DNA of 64,000 nt from Mycobacterium sp. D16Q14 (GCA_002013415.1 MAEX01000006.1:124001-188000), one strand, 5' to 3'; positions 48,106-60,335 are shown, counted from the stretch's first letter. A program made the numbers and translations. Notes: generated by a model from the sequence alone, not told the origin.

Positions 48106-49149
48106 GTGAGCGACCAACTGAGCCAGTTCCTGGCCGAATGCCGCGAGCACACCGCGCATATCGGGCAGAACTATGAGCATGCGATAACCGCCCTCGACCA
48201 GTTTGTGCTGCGTGGCGGCAAGAGGCTGCGCCCGGCGTTCGCCTACTGGGGCTGGCGAGCGGTGACCGACGACCCCGACCCGCGGAACCCCGACGTGCTG
48301 CGGGTGTGTGCCGCCCTCGAACTGCTGCACACCTGCGCGCTGATCCACGATGACGTCATCGACAGCTCCGCCACTCGCCGCGGTGAACGCACCATCCACG
48401 TCGAGTTCGCCGCCCTGCACCGCGAGAACAACTGGTCTGGCTCCGCCGAGCAGTTCGGTATTTCCGCCGCCATTCTCCTCGGCGATCTGGCACTCACCTG
48501 GGCAGATGACATGGTGGCCGGGGCTGGGCTGTCCCCGGAGGCACATGCGCGGACTCGGGGCGTGTGGTCGATCCTGCGCAGCGAGGTGCTCGGCGGCCAA
48601 TATCTGGACATTCTGTCCGAATCCTCTGGCGATGAGTCCGTCGAAACAGCCATGAGAGTGATCCGCTTCAAGACCGCCGGCTACACCGTGCAGCGACCGC
48701 TGCAGCTGGGTGTCGCGATCGCGGCCGAGAACCCGGAGATCTCCGGACTTCTCGGCGATGTCGGGCTGGATATCGGCGTCGCATTCCAGCTGCGCGACGA
48801 CGTACTCGGCGTTTTCGGCGACCCCAAGGTGACCGGGAAACCCGCCGGCGACGACCTGCGTGCCGGAAAGCGCACCGTGCTGTTGGCCGAGGCGCTGCGG
48901 CTGGCACGCATCAACGACAATGCCGCCGAGGACATGCTGCACTCCTGGATCGGCAGCCCGCTCACGGATCAGCAGGTCGCCGAGATGTGTTCACTGATAG
49001 TCGACTTGGGCGCGCTGGCGGCCGTTGAATCCCGTATCGAAGAGCACACACACCGCGCACTGGATCAGTTGGCCGGCGCCGATATCGCCGACGATGCCCG
49101 TGCCGCGCTGTCAGATCTTGTCCGATTGGTGTCCAACCGGAGCGCATGA
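48106..49149 (+). CDS. idsA2: Polyprenyl diphosphate synthase, IdsA2-like
   Basis: About 347 residues from GTG at 48106. The first Asp-rich motif DDVID is in ALIHDDVIDSSATRRG, the second in FQLRDDVLGVFGDP, and GGKRLRPAF binds the homoallylic substrate. Product length, probably C15-C20, cannot be read. GTG 48106 lacks a ribosome site, while a CTG at 48058 in the same frame has AAAGGA upstream, so the true N-terminus may be 16 residues longer. Confidence 0.88.
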   Translation: MSDQLSQFLAECREHTAHIGQNYEHAITALDQFVLRGGKRLRPAFAYWGWRAVTDDPDPRNPDVLRVCAALELLHTCALIHDDVIDSSATRRGERTIHVEFAALHRENNWSGSAEQFGISAAILLGDLALTWADDMVAGAGLSPEAHARTRGVWSILRSEVLGGQYLDILSESSGDESVETAMRVIRFKTAGYTVQRPLQLGVAIAAENPEISGLLGDVGLDIGVAFQLRDDVLGVFGDPKVTGKPAGDDLRAGKRTVLLAEALRLARINDNAAEDMLHSWIGSPLTDQQVAEMCSLIVDLGALAAVESRIEEHTHRALDQLAGADIADDARAALSDLVRLVSNRSA

Positions 49150-49153
49150 TCAC

Positions 49154-50701
49154 GTGAGTACATCATCAAAGGCTGTGGAGCCTCCCCCGGAAAATGCCGG
49201 GTGGGCAGGCGTCTTCCTGCGGTCCCCCGCCGGACGCGCGGCCGTCACCGGATTCGGCGGCGCCATCCTCATCGCCATCGGCGGATTGGGTGCGGGCAGC
49301 ACCCGGCAACACGACCCGCTGCTGGAATCGGTCGGGCTGTCCTGGTTACGTTTCGGCCACGGGTTGGTGGTGTCCTCGATCTGCATGTGGCTTGGGGTAG
49401 TCCTCATGCTGCTGGCGTGGCTCGGGCTGGGTCGGCATGTGATCGCGGGCAAGGTGACCAAAGAGTCCATCCTGATCGTCATTCCCTGCTGGCTGCTGCC
49501 GCTGCTGGCCTCCGTGCCGGTGTTCAGCCGGGACGCGTACTCCTACCTCGCCCAGGGCGCGCTGCTGCGTGACGGATTCGACCCGTACGTGGTAGGGCCC
49601 GTGGAGAACCCGAACCCGTTGCTGGAGAACGTCAGTCCGATCTGGTCCACCACGACCGCGCCGTACGGGCCGCTGTTCATGCTTATCGCACGATTCGTCA
49701 CCCAGATTGTCGGAGACGACGTGGTGGCGGGAACCATGCTGCTGCGGCTGTGCATGCTGCCCGGGCTGGCCCTGCTGGTGTGGGCCACACCCCGCGTCGC
49801 GCGCTGTCTTTCCGCCAACGCCAGCAAGGCGCTGTGGATCTGTGTGCTCAACCCGCTGGTCATCATCCATCTCATGGGCGGTGTGCACAACGAGATGCTG
49901 ATGGTCGGCCTCATGATGGCGGGCATCGCGCTCGCCCTTGAGCGGCACCATGTTTGGGGCATCGCAGTAGTGACATTGGCGGTCGCGGTCAAGGCCACCG
50001 CCGGGCTGGCGCTGCCCTTCCTGGTGTGGATCTGGATGCGCCGCCTCGTTCAGAACGCCGACCAGGGCTCGCCGCAGCGCCGCCCGGTCGTCGCGTTCAC
50101 GATGGCGTCGGCGACCTCTGTCGCGATCGTGGCCGCGGTTTTCGCCGTGCTGTCGTGGATCGCCGGAGTCGGCCTGGGATGGCTACCCGCACTGGCGGGC
50201 TCGGTGAAAATCATCAACTGGCTGACGGTGCCTACCGCGGTCGCCAACCTCATCAACGTCGTCGCGGGCCTTTTCGTCACTGTCAACTTCGATGCCTTGC
50301 TGTCGATCACCCGCGCCGTCGGCGCCGCACTGGTGGCGCTCGCGCTGCCGGTGGTGTGGTGGCGGCACCGGCACAACGAACGCGATGCGATGTTCGGGAT
50401 CCTGTGGGCGATGGTGATCGTGGTACTCATGGCACCCGCCGCGCTGCCCTGGTACTACACGTGGCCGCTGGCCATTGCGGCGCCGTTACTGCAATCACGC
50501 ACCGCCATCGCCGCCATCGCCGGGTTCTCCACCTGGATCATGGTGATCTTCAAACCCGATGGCTCCCACGGCATGTACGTGTGGATCCACGTGCTGATCG
50601 CCGCGACCTGTGCCGCGATCGCGTGGCGGATGATCAATACCGCACCCGAGTCACACGAACCCGAACCGGCCGGGGCCGATACTCCGGCACCCGCCGCCTA
50701 G
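49154..50701 (+). CDS. mptA: Alpha-(1->6)-mannopyranosyltransferase MptA
   Basis: 515 residues, a GT-C polytopic glycosyltransferase with about 12 membrane helices. The catalytic extracytoplasmic loop follows SVPVFSRDAYSYLAQGALL, which holds the conserved acidic RD pair. It extends the alpha-1,6-mannan backbone of lipomannan from polyprenyl-phosphomannose. GTG at 49154 is 4 bases past the idsA2 stop; the polyprenyl synthase next door supplies the same lipid class. Confidence 0.93.
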   Translation: MSTSSKAVEPPPENAGWAGVFLRSPAGRAAVTGFGGAILIAIGGLGAGSTRQHDPLLESVGLSWLRFGHGLVVSSICMWLGVVLMLLAWLGLGRHVIAGKVTKESILIVIPCWLLPLLASVPVFSRDAYSYLAQGALLRDGFDPYVVGPVENPNPLLENVSPIWSTTTAPYGPLFMLIARFVTQIVGDDVVAGTMLLRLCMLPGLALLVWATPRVARCLSANASKALWICVLNPLVIIHLMGGVHNEMLMVGLMMAGIALALERHHVWGIAVVTLAVAVKATAGLALPFLVWIWMRRLVQNADQGSPQRRPVVAFTMASATSVAIVAAVFAVLSWIAGVGLGWLPALAGSVKIINWLTVPTAVANLINVVAGLFVTVNFDALLSITRAVGAALVALALPVVWWRHRHNERDAMFGILWAMVIVVLMAPAALPWYYTWPLAIAAPLLQSRTAIAAIAGFSTWIMVIFKPDGSHGMYVWIHVLIAATCAAIAWRMINTAPESHEPEPAGADTPAPAA

Positions 50702-51102
50702 TAGGCCATGGCCTGCGCACGCCGCAGTACTTCGCGTGCTTGGTGGCCGTGCAGTGCGTCGACCGGACGGGCCGCCTCGATACATTCGGTGGTGCCGTCC
50801 CTGGTCACGGTGAGCGACTCATCACCGGTGAACAACCAGCGCATGATTTCCGGCTCGTGATATCCCCCGTCGCGCAGCACGGACAGCAGCCCGGACAAAT
50901 GCTTCACCACGGGCCCTTCGGGGCTGAAAAAGATGACGGGAACCTTGATTTCGCCATCGCGACGCACCGCGATCAGCTCACCGTCACGCAGATACTGCTG
51001 AACCTTGCTCACCGTTACCCGCAGGCGCGTAGCCACTTCCTTGAGAGAGAACAGCGGCTCATCGGCGTCAAGCGTGTCGGCGACGTAGGGAATTGCGCTC
51101 AT
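50698..51102 (-). CDS. Winged-helix DNA-binding protein, Rv2175c homologue
   Basis: 134 residues. The helix-turn-helix is EPLFSLKEVATRLRVTVSKVQQYLRDGEL, then a compact C-terminal helical domain. In M. tuberculosis this protein is phosphorylated by PknL, encoded nearby on the other strand, which weakens DNA binding. It ends with a 4-base overlap against mptA. The start at 51102 (MSAIPYV) is chosen over an extension to 51216. Confidence 0.88.
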   Translation of the reverse strand: MSAIPYVADTLDADEPLFSLKEVATRLRVTVSKVQQYLRDGELIAVRRDGEIKVPVIFFSPEGPVVKHLSGLLSVLRDGGYHEPEIMRWLFTGDESLTVTRDGTTECIEAARPVDALHGHQAREVLRRAQAMAY

Positions 51103-51184
51103 GACGAATGACGCTAGTCGTCCTGCGGGCCACCGTCGCCCAAAAGTGCCCTCCGGGTGTGGTGACACGCGTAACCTTCGGATC

Positions 51185-51625
51185 GTGACGAGTTCCGGCG
51201 ATCCGACATCGGTCACCCACAGTGAGTACTACCCCTACCCCGTCGAGAAGGTCTGGGATGTTCTCGTCTCCCTAGAACTCACCGCCTCGCAGGTGAAAGA
51301 AGTCAACGACGCACCGGTCGAGGTCGGCGAGACCCGCGTCCTCATCACCCATCCGCAGCCCGCGGTCGGATTCGATGGCGTGCTCCGCACCACCTACACC
51401 AGCGTGGAACCCTGCGATCACATCGAACAGGTGCTGACCGCACCCGGAATCGAAGTGACCTCCCGGTGGAACCTGCTCCCGGAACCGGGTGGCACCCGGC
51501 TGCGGGTCACCTATAGCCGGTTTGACCCCGCCATCCCCCTGCATCGTCAATGGCGGACCATGCTGTTTTCGGGGGCCGGGCCGATGCTCAACTCCGTCCG
51601 CGAAATGCTCGACAAGCGACGTTGA
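51185..51625 (+). CDS. SRPBCC family protein
   Basis: 146 residues. YYPYPVEKVWDVLVSLELTASQVKEV is the N-terminal helix-grip start, and the protein ends with a long helix (PMLNSVREMLDKRR). The GTG at 51185 is the likely start. It is inserted between the regulator and pknL. The ligand is unknown. Confidence 0.78.
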   Translation: MTSSGDPTSVTHSEYYPYPVEKVWDVLVSLELTASQVKEVNDAPVEVGETRVLITHPQPAVGFDGVLRTTYTSVEPCDHIEQVLTAPGIEVTSRWNLLPEPGGTRLRVTYSRFDPAIPLHRQWRTMLFSGAGPMLNSVREMLDKRR

Positions 51626-51664
51626 CGGCGGGGCGATCCCGCATCACTCGATACGATCGATGCG

Positions 51665-54357
<2,693 letters not shown>

Positions 54358-54403
54358 TTAACCGCCCCTTACCAGCGGATTTTTACCCGGGATTGCGCAG
54401 CGA

Positions 54404-54895
54404 TCAGCCCTGCGGAACCATCGCGCGGTAGCGGGCCAGGTTGTACCGGGCATCCACCAGTGCATCGTGCGAGTCGGCGGGCCGTTTCGGCACAGCCGGC
54501 TGGCCCAGGTCCTGCCACAGCTGCTTAAGTTCCAGGGTGAACCGTGGGATGGGCCGGGGTAGCGCCGTCATCGGTCCCCACAGCTGGCAGAGCGCCACGT
54601 GGTCGTAGGCACCCACCCAGGCCCACAATTCGATCGGCTCGGCCGGCCCACCGCCGTTCAGACCGAGGAACTCGGCCAGCTCGTCGCGGATCTGACCGCG
54701 TGAGCGCCATAGCGGCGATGACAACGCCGGCAGCTTCGGCAGCACGTTCTGGCGCACCCACGGGCCCGCCTGCTGTGGATCGAAGGCGGTGGAGACGGCG
54801 TAGTACTCACGGCCGTCTTCACTGACCATCCCGATGGAGATGAGTTCGATGGTGCGGCCGTCGTCGATGAACTCCGTGTCGTAGAAATAACGCAC
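54404..54895 (-). CDS. 3'-5' exoribonuclease, Rv2179c homologue
   Basis: 163 residues, RNase T-like DEDD fold. Asp6 and Glu8 in FYDTEFID start the metal site, another Asp lies in AYDHVALCQLWG, and HDALVDARYN supplies the last His/Asp. The M. tuberculosis homologue degrades RNA overhangs. It lies 9 bases downstream of the mannosyltransferase stop region start, on the same strand. Confidence 0.9.
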   Translation of the reverse strand: MRYFYDTEFIDDGRTIELISIGMVSEDGREYYAVSTAFDPQQAGPWVRQNVLPKLPALSSPLWRSRGQIRDELAEFLGLNGGGPAEPIELWAWVGAYDHVALCQLWGPMTALPRPIPRFTLELKQLWQDLGQPAVPKRPADSHDALVDARYNLARYRAMVPQG

Positions 54896-54904
54896 GCCTG
54901 CCGC

Positions 54905-56203
54905 CTAGTTGTGCGCCGGAGAGGCCGGCGCCAGCTCATCGGCCTGTGCCGGCTCGTCCTCGCGCACACCATCGTTCACGTCCAACGGGGTACGCCGCAG
55001 CCATATCCAGCTGGCCACGATCACCCCGAGATGAACGAAGACGTACAAGCTGGGGATCAGGTCGTTCAGCACGCCGCCGGGTCGCAGCGTCAACGCACCC
55101 GAGTCCGGTGTCTTGCCGCTCAGGCTGGTGAACCAGGCCGCGAACACCGCGCAGAACGCCCACATCGTGATCGCGGACGCCCGTTTACCCAGCACGTACC
55201 CCCGGTAACCCAGGTGGACGACCAACGGCACGAACCACACCCAATGATGGCTCCAGCTGAACGGCGAGGCCGCCGCCGATGCCATCCCCACGATGGAGAT
55301 CGCCAACAGCAGCCGACCTCGCCGGTAGGCCAGGACCGCGACCACCAGGCTCGCCGCGATCACCAGCACAGACAGCGCGGTGGCGGTCCCGGCCGACAGG
55401 TCCAATCGGAGAAATAGTCCGCTGATGCTGGTGCTCGCGGTGGGATCGCGGGTGATGCGGCTGATCTTCTCGAAGGCACGGTCCACCCAGTAGTAGTGCG
55501 AGGCGGACGGCAAGAAGACGAAGCCCAGAACGATGGTGCCGAGCAGCGTGACGGTCGCGACGACGGCCGCGCGAATCCGTCCCACCAGGAACAAGAAGAC
55601 GATGAAGATCATCGGGGTCAGCTTGATACCGGCCACGATCCCGATGCCGACCCCGGCCAGCTTCCACCGTTTGGGAGCCAAGATGTCCGTGACCACGACG
55701 GCCAATATCAGCAGGTTGATCTGGCCCAGCTGAATGGAGAGCCGGACCGGCTCCAGCCACGAAACCAGCCCGACCAACAGGGCCAGCAGCCCCCACAACC
55801 CGGCCTTGACGGAGACATTCAGCCAGGCCAGCATGCGCCACACCGAGTAGACGAGCAGGGCCGGGAACACCACAAGCGACAGGATCTGCGCCGTGAAGTC
55901 GGTAATGAAGGCCAGCGGGGTGAATACCAATGCCGCGAACGGTGTGTAGGTGAACAGCAGATCGTCGAGCTCGCCGTTGCGCCCGATCGAGTACAGATCT
56001 AGCCCGTCCAGTACGCGGGTGCCACCGAATCGGTACACCAACACGTCGATCTGCAGCGCATACGTCGGCCAGTGAATGAAGACGACCGCGTGCAGCAACA
56101 GAGCGACAGCGAGGACGAGCGGGCCACCCCACGTGATCCATCTGGCAACTCGATGAGCGGAGCCGCGGTCCGCGATGGTGGTTTCGTTTATTGAATTCGG
56201 CAC
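54905..56203 (-). CDS. Alpha-(1->2)-mannosyltransferase, Rv2181/MptC-like (GT87)
   Basis: About 432 residues, polytopic GT-C enzyme. A first-loop acidic residue (YALQIDVLVYRFGG), an LDLYS motif and FTYTPFAALVFTPL are typical of GT87. It would add alpha-1,2-mannose branches on lipomannan/LAM, working with MptA. GTG at 56203 (VPNSINETT) gives a length like the family; the frame is open to 56275. It is encoded leftward here, in line with the exoribonuclease. Confidence 0.85.
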   Translation of the reverse strand: MPNSINETTIADRGSAHRVARWITWGGPLVLAVALLLHAVVFIHWPTYALQIDVLVYRFGGTRVLDGLDLYSIGRNGELDDLLFTYTPFAALVFTPLAFITDFTAQILSLVVFPALLVYSVWRMLAWLNVSVKAGLWGLLALLVGLVSWLEPVRLSIQLGQINLLILAVVVTDILAPKRWKLAGVGIGIVAGIKLTPMIFIVFLFLVGRIRAAVVATVTLLGTIVLGFVFLPSASHYYWVDRAFEKISRITRDPTASTSISGLFLRLDLSAGTATALSVLVIAASLVVAVLAYRRGRLLLAISIVGMASAAASPFSWSHHWVWFVPLVVHLGYRGYVLGKRASAITMWAFCAVFAAWFTSLSGKTPDSGALTLRPGGVLNDLIPSLYVFVHLGVIVASWIWLRRTPLDVNDGVREDEPAQADELAPASPAHN

Positions 56204-56327
56204 GGCCCTCGCATCTCTCAGTTCTCCCGCCGGTGGCCTCAAGACTAGCGGGCGCGGCGCCGATAGCTGACCCACGCCCCACTGCGAGGTGCCACGTCAG
56301 ATGCAGGGAAGATGCACGGACCCCCGA

Positions 56328-57059
56328 TTAACCGGCGGCGCTCTCCGGGATGCGATCGGGCTGCGTGGAGGACTCCGTGGGCTTGCCGGGGCTCTCCTTG
56401 AGCGCGGACGCGTAGATGTCGACGTACTCCTGACCGGACAGCTGCATCAGCTCGTACATCACCTCGTCGATGACCGCACGTTCGATGAAGCGGTTTCCGG
56501 CCATCCCGTCGAAGCGCGCGAAGTCCAGCGGCTTGCCGATCTTGACGGTGACCTTGGAAAAGTGCCAGCGAGCGGTTCCCGGGGGATTCATCACATCGGT
56601 GCCGACCATCGCGATCGGGATCACCGGTACCCCCGTGGCCAGCGCCATGCGCGCCAAACCCGTCTTGCCCTTGTACAGGCGTCCGTCCGGGGACCGGGTG
56701 CCCTCCGGGTAGATGCCCAGCAGCTTGCCCTCCCCGAGCAACCGCTTGGCGGTGCTCAGCGCGTTCTCAGCGGCGTCAGCGCTGGCCCGATCGATCGGCA
56801 CCTGCCCGGCGCCACTGAAGAAGACCTTCTTGAGCCAGCCCTTGAACCCGGGCTCGGTGAAGTACTCGCTCTTGGCCAGGAAGGTGACCCGGCGGCGCAA
56901 CACCAGGCACAAGTAGAAGCTGTCCACCACCGCCAGGTGGTTACCTGCCAGGATTACCGGCCCGGACGAAGGGACGTTCTCCAGACCTTCGACCTTCGGG
57001 CGGCCCATCAGCTGCAGGATCGGCCCCATGAAGATGAACTTCAGCAGCCAATAGAACAT
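56328..57059 (-). CDS. 1-acyl-sn-glycerol-3-phosphate acyltransferase-like (PlsC), Rv2182c homologue
   Basis: 243 residues. The catalytic HX4D is His41-Asp46 in NHLAVVDSF, the acyl-acceptor block is FPEGTRS-like (YPEGTRSPDG near 118), and VPVIPIAMVGTD follows. An N-terminal hydrophobic stretch anchors it to the membrane. The start at 57059 (MFYWLLKF) is supported by length; a frame extension to 57251 lacks homology. Confidence 0.9.
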   Translation of the reverse strand: MFYWLLKFIFMGPILQLMGRPKVEGLENVPSSGPVILAGNHLAVVDSFYLCLVLRRRVTFLAKSEYFTEPGFKGWLKKVFFSGAGQVPIDRASADAAENALSTAKRLLGEGKLLGIYPEGTRSPDGRLYKGKTGLARMALATGVPVIPIAMVGTDVMNPPGTARWHFSKVTVKIGKPLDFARFDGMAGNRFIERAVIDEVMYELMQLSGQEYVDIYASALKESPGKPTESSTQPDRIPESAAG

Positions 57060-57247
57060 CGCGCATCCTCTCCCGATCCCCGTGAGCAGCACAGGGCTGG
57101 CGCCGAGCTTACCCTCGGCGACGGCGAATCTCCGTGGACTGTCTAAGGTCCCGCGCATTGCCGTGCCGGGCACGGACCTGCGACAAGATCGTGAACTCGT
57201 CGCGGCTGGTAGAGGCCTATGGCGCGCTGGCAGCGCCGGGGCGCTCG

Positions 57248-57649
57248 TCACTCGTCGATGTCGACCGGGATGGGTTGGTAGCCAGTGGATTGCGAGCTCG
57301 GCGACGGAGCCGGGAACGGACTGTGATACTCGCGACCGGGCCCACCATCTGGGCCGTCGGGATCGTCGGGGCCACCCTGCCCCTCGGCCTCCAACATCGC
57401 CCGCACCACCATCACCAGCGCGAGGCTGTGTTCGGCGATCGTGGCCAACAACGGATGGTGCTCACCCTCGACAAGGGCCGCCAGCGCGCAGACGGGACAG
57501 AACAGCTGGTTGCATTTTCCGCGCACAGCGCCGTCTCCGGGGGCGCGAGCAGCCTGCCGTAGCGCCGGATCGAGCATGTCGAGGATGGAGGCAGCCAACG
57601 CCCGCAGCTCGGGACCGAGCTCCGGATGGGTACCCGTCACGTAGGCCAC
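57248..57649 (-). CDS. Small Cys-containing protein, Rv2183c homologue
   Basis: 133 residues. The helical N-terminal half holds a CNQLFCPVCALAALVEGEHHP block, a possible metal site of three Cys and two His. The C-terminal third is Pro/Gly/Asp-rich and probably disordered. The start lies inside the end of the ATPase gene, and the pair is conserved together in mycobacteria, so a partner or adaptor role is inferred. Confidence 0.75.
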   Translation of the reverse strand: MAYVTGTHPELGPELRALAASILDMLDPALRQAARAPGDGAVRGKCNQLFCPVCALAALVEGEHHPLLATIAEHSLALVMVVRAMLEAEGQGGPDDPDGPDGGPGREYHSPFPAPSPSSQSTGYQPIPVDIDE

Positions 57650-58866
57650 ACCTCCGGATCCGCTCTAAACCGTATGGTCAGCTCGCTACTGACAAGCCGG
57701 GCATCGACAACCACACAGCGCCGCAGCACGGAGGCCAGCCGGACCCGCCGGCGCATCCCATTTGCACCGATGACCAGGTCATCTCCCACCCGGCCGAGGC
57801 TCAACGTGGCCGGGTCGATCTGCGGTAACTCTAGCCGCAACCGATAGACGGTGTCCGCTCCGGATCCGGATTCGTGCTCCACGACGGTGGCCAGCGGTGC
57901 CGGGGGCGCAGCGCCGTCGCGCCGCCGCACCGCGTCGGCCAGTTCACCGAGGGCCTCGGGCCCGATGGGCTCGCGCGGCAGATGCGGTACCAGCAGCATC
58001 TCCACGTCGCCGATCGCCTCCCCCATCTCGTCGAGAACCGCGGCTTGGTCGGCGATGCGCTGCATGTACCAGTCAAACGCCGGATGTGCCGGCAGATTGT
58101 GGTATTCGTACGAATCATCTTGAATGAGAACCTGATTGACGATCACCTGGTCGATGCGCACGCCCATCAGCGCCAGCGCTCCCACGGTACGGATGGCCTC
58201 GGCCACCACCACCCGCTCGGGAGTCAGCACCAGGTGCGCTCCCACCCGCTCGGCGTCCGACAGCAAGCCCGCGAGCCGATCCGCCGACGCCGCAACGCGT
58301 TCCAGCAGTTCGGCCAGAATCTGCGCGCGAGGCGTGCCGACACCGCCGAGTCGACGATGCCGCGGCCAGGCCCGTTCCAGGTACATCGCGAAGGTTCCGG
58401 GCAGGGTCAACATGCGCAACGCGTCGGCGGTCGAAGCACAGTCGACCACGACGACATCCCATTCGCCCGTCTCCGCCAGCTGCTGGACCTCGCGCAGCCC
58501 AAGCATCTCCTGGACACCCGGAAGCGCGGAAAGCTCTTCGGGCGCAAGCGATCCGATATCCGATTCGGGGTACTGCGCGGCGATTATCTCGGCAATGTCG
58601 CCCCAACGCCGCTCCAGCAGACCCAGGGTGTCCAGGGCCATGACGTCGAGTTGCCCCCCGTACGGGTCCTCGATCACCCGCACACAATGGGCACCCGGCG
58701 ACGGATCGACCCGGACGCCGAAAACGTCGCCAAGGGAATGCGCCTGATCGGTGGATACCGCGAGCACCCGTTGGCCTGCCCGCGCGTAGCGCACCGCGGT
58801 GGCGCCGGCCAGCGTCGACTTACCCACGCCCCCCTTGCCGACGAAAAGACCGATGGTGGCTGTCAA
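57637..58866 (-). CDS. ArsA/Get3-like P-loop ATPase, Rv2184c homologue
   Basis: 409 residues. The deviant Walker A motif is GKGGVGKSTLAG (residues 10-21), with the signature Lys. Switch I-like STDQAHSLGDVFG and Walker B-like VVVDCASTADALRML follow, and a MMxx-type hydrophobic segment is replaced by a Leu/Ala region. A beta-rich C-terminal domain of about 90 residues resembles the small heat-shock-like domain of some ArsA-type proteins. The function in mycobacteria is unknown. Confidence 0.85.
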   Translation of the reverse strand: MTATIGLFVGKGGVGKSTLAGATAVRYARAGQRVLAVSTDQAHSLGDVFGVRVDPSPGAHCVRVIEDPYGGQLDVMALDTLGLLERRWGDIAEIIAAQYPESDIGSLAPEELSALPGVQEMLGLREVQQLAETGEWDVVVVDCASTADALRMLTLPGTFAMYLERAWPRHRRLGGVGTPRAQILAELLERVAASADRLAGLLSDAERVGAHLVLTPERVVVAEAIRTVGALALMGVRIDQVIVNQVLIQDDSYEYHNLPAHPAFDWYMQRIADQAAVLDEMGEAIGDVEMLLVPHLPREPIGPEALGELADAVRRRDGAAPPAPLATVVEHESGSGADTVYRLRLELPQIDPATLSLGRVGDDLVIGANGMRRRVRLASVLRRCVVVDARLVSSELTIRFRADPEVWPT

Positions 58867-58906
58867 CGGCGATTCGACATCTGGGCGCGGCGTCGCGTCG
58901 ACGTCG

Positions 58907-59347
58907 CTAGCGGTCAGATTCGACTCGCTTCTTCAGATCCTTGAGCGCGGAATCGGTGATCTTGCGTTCGGCCTTACGTTTGAGCATTCCGATCATCGGA
59001 ATTTGAAGGTCGACCGCGAGCTCATACGTCACCTCAGTGCCAGACCCTTTGGGCGCCAAAAGGTATGTCCCTTCCAGCGAACGCAATAGGGAACTTTCCG
59101 CCAGGGTCCAGGTGACCTTGCGGCCATCCGGAGACCACACGTACTCCAGGACCTGTGTGTCCTTGAGGACACCGGCGTCCAGCACCAACCGGGCACGTTT
59201 GACCCTGCCCTGGGAGTCGGTGTCGAGCACCTCGGTTTCCTTGTACTCCGACACCCATTCCGGGTAGGCGCCGATATCGGCGATCACCGCCATCACTTTG
59301 CCGGGTTCGGCATCAATGGCAATCGTTTGGGTAGTCTTCTCAGCCAC
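58907..59347 (-). CDS. SRPBCC (polyketide cyclase/dehydrase-like) protein, Rv2185c homologue
   Basis: 146 residues. KTTQTIAIDAEPGKVMAVIADIGAYPEWV is the typical start of the helix-grip fold, with a hydrophobic ligand cavity, ending in a Lys/Arg-rich helix (KRKAERKITDSALKDLKKRVE). GTG at 59347 is the likely start. It is probably co-transcribed with the ATPase. Confidence 0.85.
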   Translation of the reverse strand: MAEKTTQTIAIDAEPGKVMAVIADIGAYPEWVSEYKETEVLDTDSQGRVKRARLVLDAGVLKDTQVLEYVWSPDGRKVTWTLAESSLLRSLEGTYLLAPKGSGTEVTYELAVDLQIPMIGMLKRKAERKITDSALKDLKKRVESDR

Positions 59348-59429
59348 CTGACAGACGGTACCCTTCTCCCTGCCGCTCGGATACTCCCATCCTGGCAATT
59401 CGCCGCGGCCGCGCGAAGGAGAGACGCCC

Positions 59430-59858
59430 ATGAGTCGTCTGGTAGCGAAGGTGCTCGGTGTGCACCAGAGCATCTACATCGCATCGAAAGGTTATCTGGG
59501 TCATCGTGTTCCGGGTATGGCCCCCAGCCTGCTACTGACCTCTATCGGCGCCAAGAGCGGAGCGCGGCGCATCAACTCGCTGACCTACGCAACGGATGGC
59601 GACAATCTCGTCATCGTGGCCTCGAATGGCGGCGCCCGGCGCAATCCCGCCTGGTATCACAACCTCAAGGCCCATCCGGACGTACAGGTGCAGCTGGGCA
59701 GGCATAAGCGCCGGGTCCGCGCGACACCCCTGCTGCCCGGTGACGCGGATTACGAGCGACTGTGGAAGTTAGCCGACACCAACAACTCTGGCCATTACAG
59801 CGCCTACCAGCGGGCGACTTCCCGCCCCATCCCGTTGGTCGTGCTCGCCGCTATCTGA
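59430..59858 (+). CDS. Deazaflavin (F420)-dependent nitroreductase family protein
   Basis: 142 residues. The split-barrel Ddn-like pattern is LLTSIGAKSGARRINSLTY, VIVASNGGARRNPAWYHNLKAHPDV and RATPLLPGDADYERLW. These proteins bind F420H2 and reduce quinones or, in one member, nitroimidazole prodrugs. A good ribosome site (AAGGAGAG) precedes the ATG. It is convergent with an SRPBCC gene, one base apart. Confidence 0.9.
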   Translation: MSRLVAKVLGVHQSIYIASKGYLGHRVPGMAPSLLLTSIGAKSGARRINSLTYATDGDNLVIVASNGGARRNPAWYHNLKAHPDVQVQLGRHKRRVRATPLLPGDADYERLWKLADTNNSGHYSAYQRATSRPIPLVVLAAI

Positions 59859-60254
59859 TCAGGCCTGCGGCACCCACGACTCGCCGATCGGCCGACTGGC
59901 CTCGAGCCGCTGCTTGACCCCGAAGGCGAACCGCTTCCCGGCGATGCGACGGGCGTGATTGAGCTTGGCCAAATTCAACTTGGCCACCTGTGCGGCGCTT
60001 GCGCCGGTGGGCTCAGCGTGCAGGAAATAGTGCAGGATCGCACCGTCCAGCGCGGGCTCGAGCCACACCTCCATCGTTCCGATGACGGCTCCGGCGACCG
60101 TCCAGCGGATACCCTTCTCGCCTCGCTCCTCGACGACGTTAAGCTGCAGGTCAGGCCACCAACGGCGCCAATCCGCAGGGCTGGATATGGCGCGGCCGAT
60201 GTCCGCGGGATCTGCGGCGATAAAGGTCTGGTCGGCGACCTGAATGCTGTTCAT
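59859..60254 (-). CDS. Conserved SRPBCC-like protein, Rv2186c homologue
   Basis: 131 residues. SIQVADQTFIAADPADIGRAISSPADWRRWWPDLQL begins the fold, and a long basic helix ends it (LNLAKLNHARRIAGKRFAFGVKQRLE). The frame runs on to 61424, but that part is antisense to fadD15. The function is unknown. Confidence 0.8.
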   Translation of the reverse strand: MNSIQVADQTFIAADPADIGRAISSPADWRRWWPDLQLNVVEERGEKGIRWTVAGAVIGTMEVWLEPALDGAILHYFLHAEPTGASAAQVAKLNLAKLNHARRIAGKRFAFGVKQRLEASRPIGESWVPQA

Positions 60255-60335
60255 CGCGGACAAGCTTAAGCCTCGCCGCCGAAGGAAATGCGGCAACGCC
60301 TTCGACGATCTTGAGGCCACGACTAGTCTGAGCCG

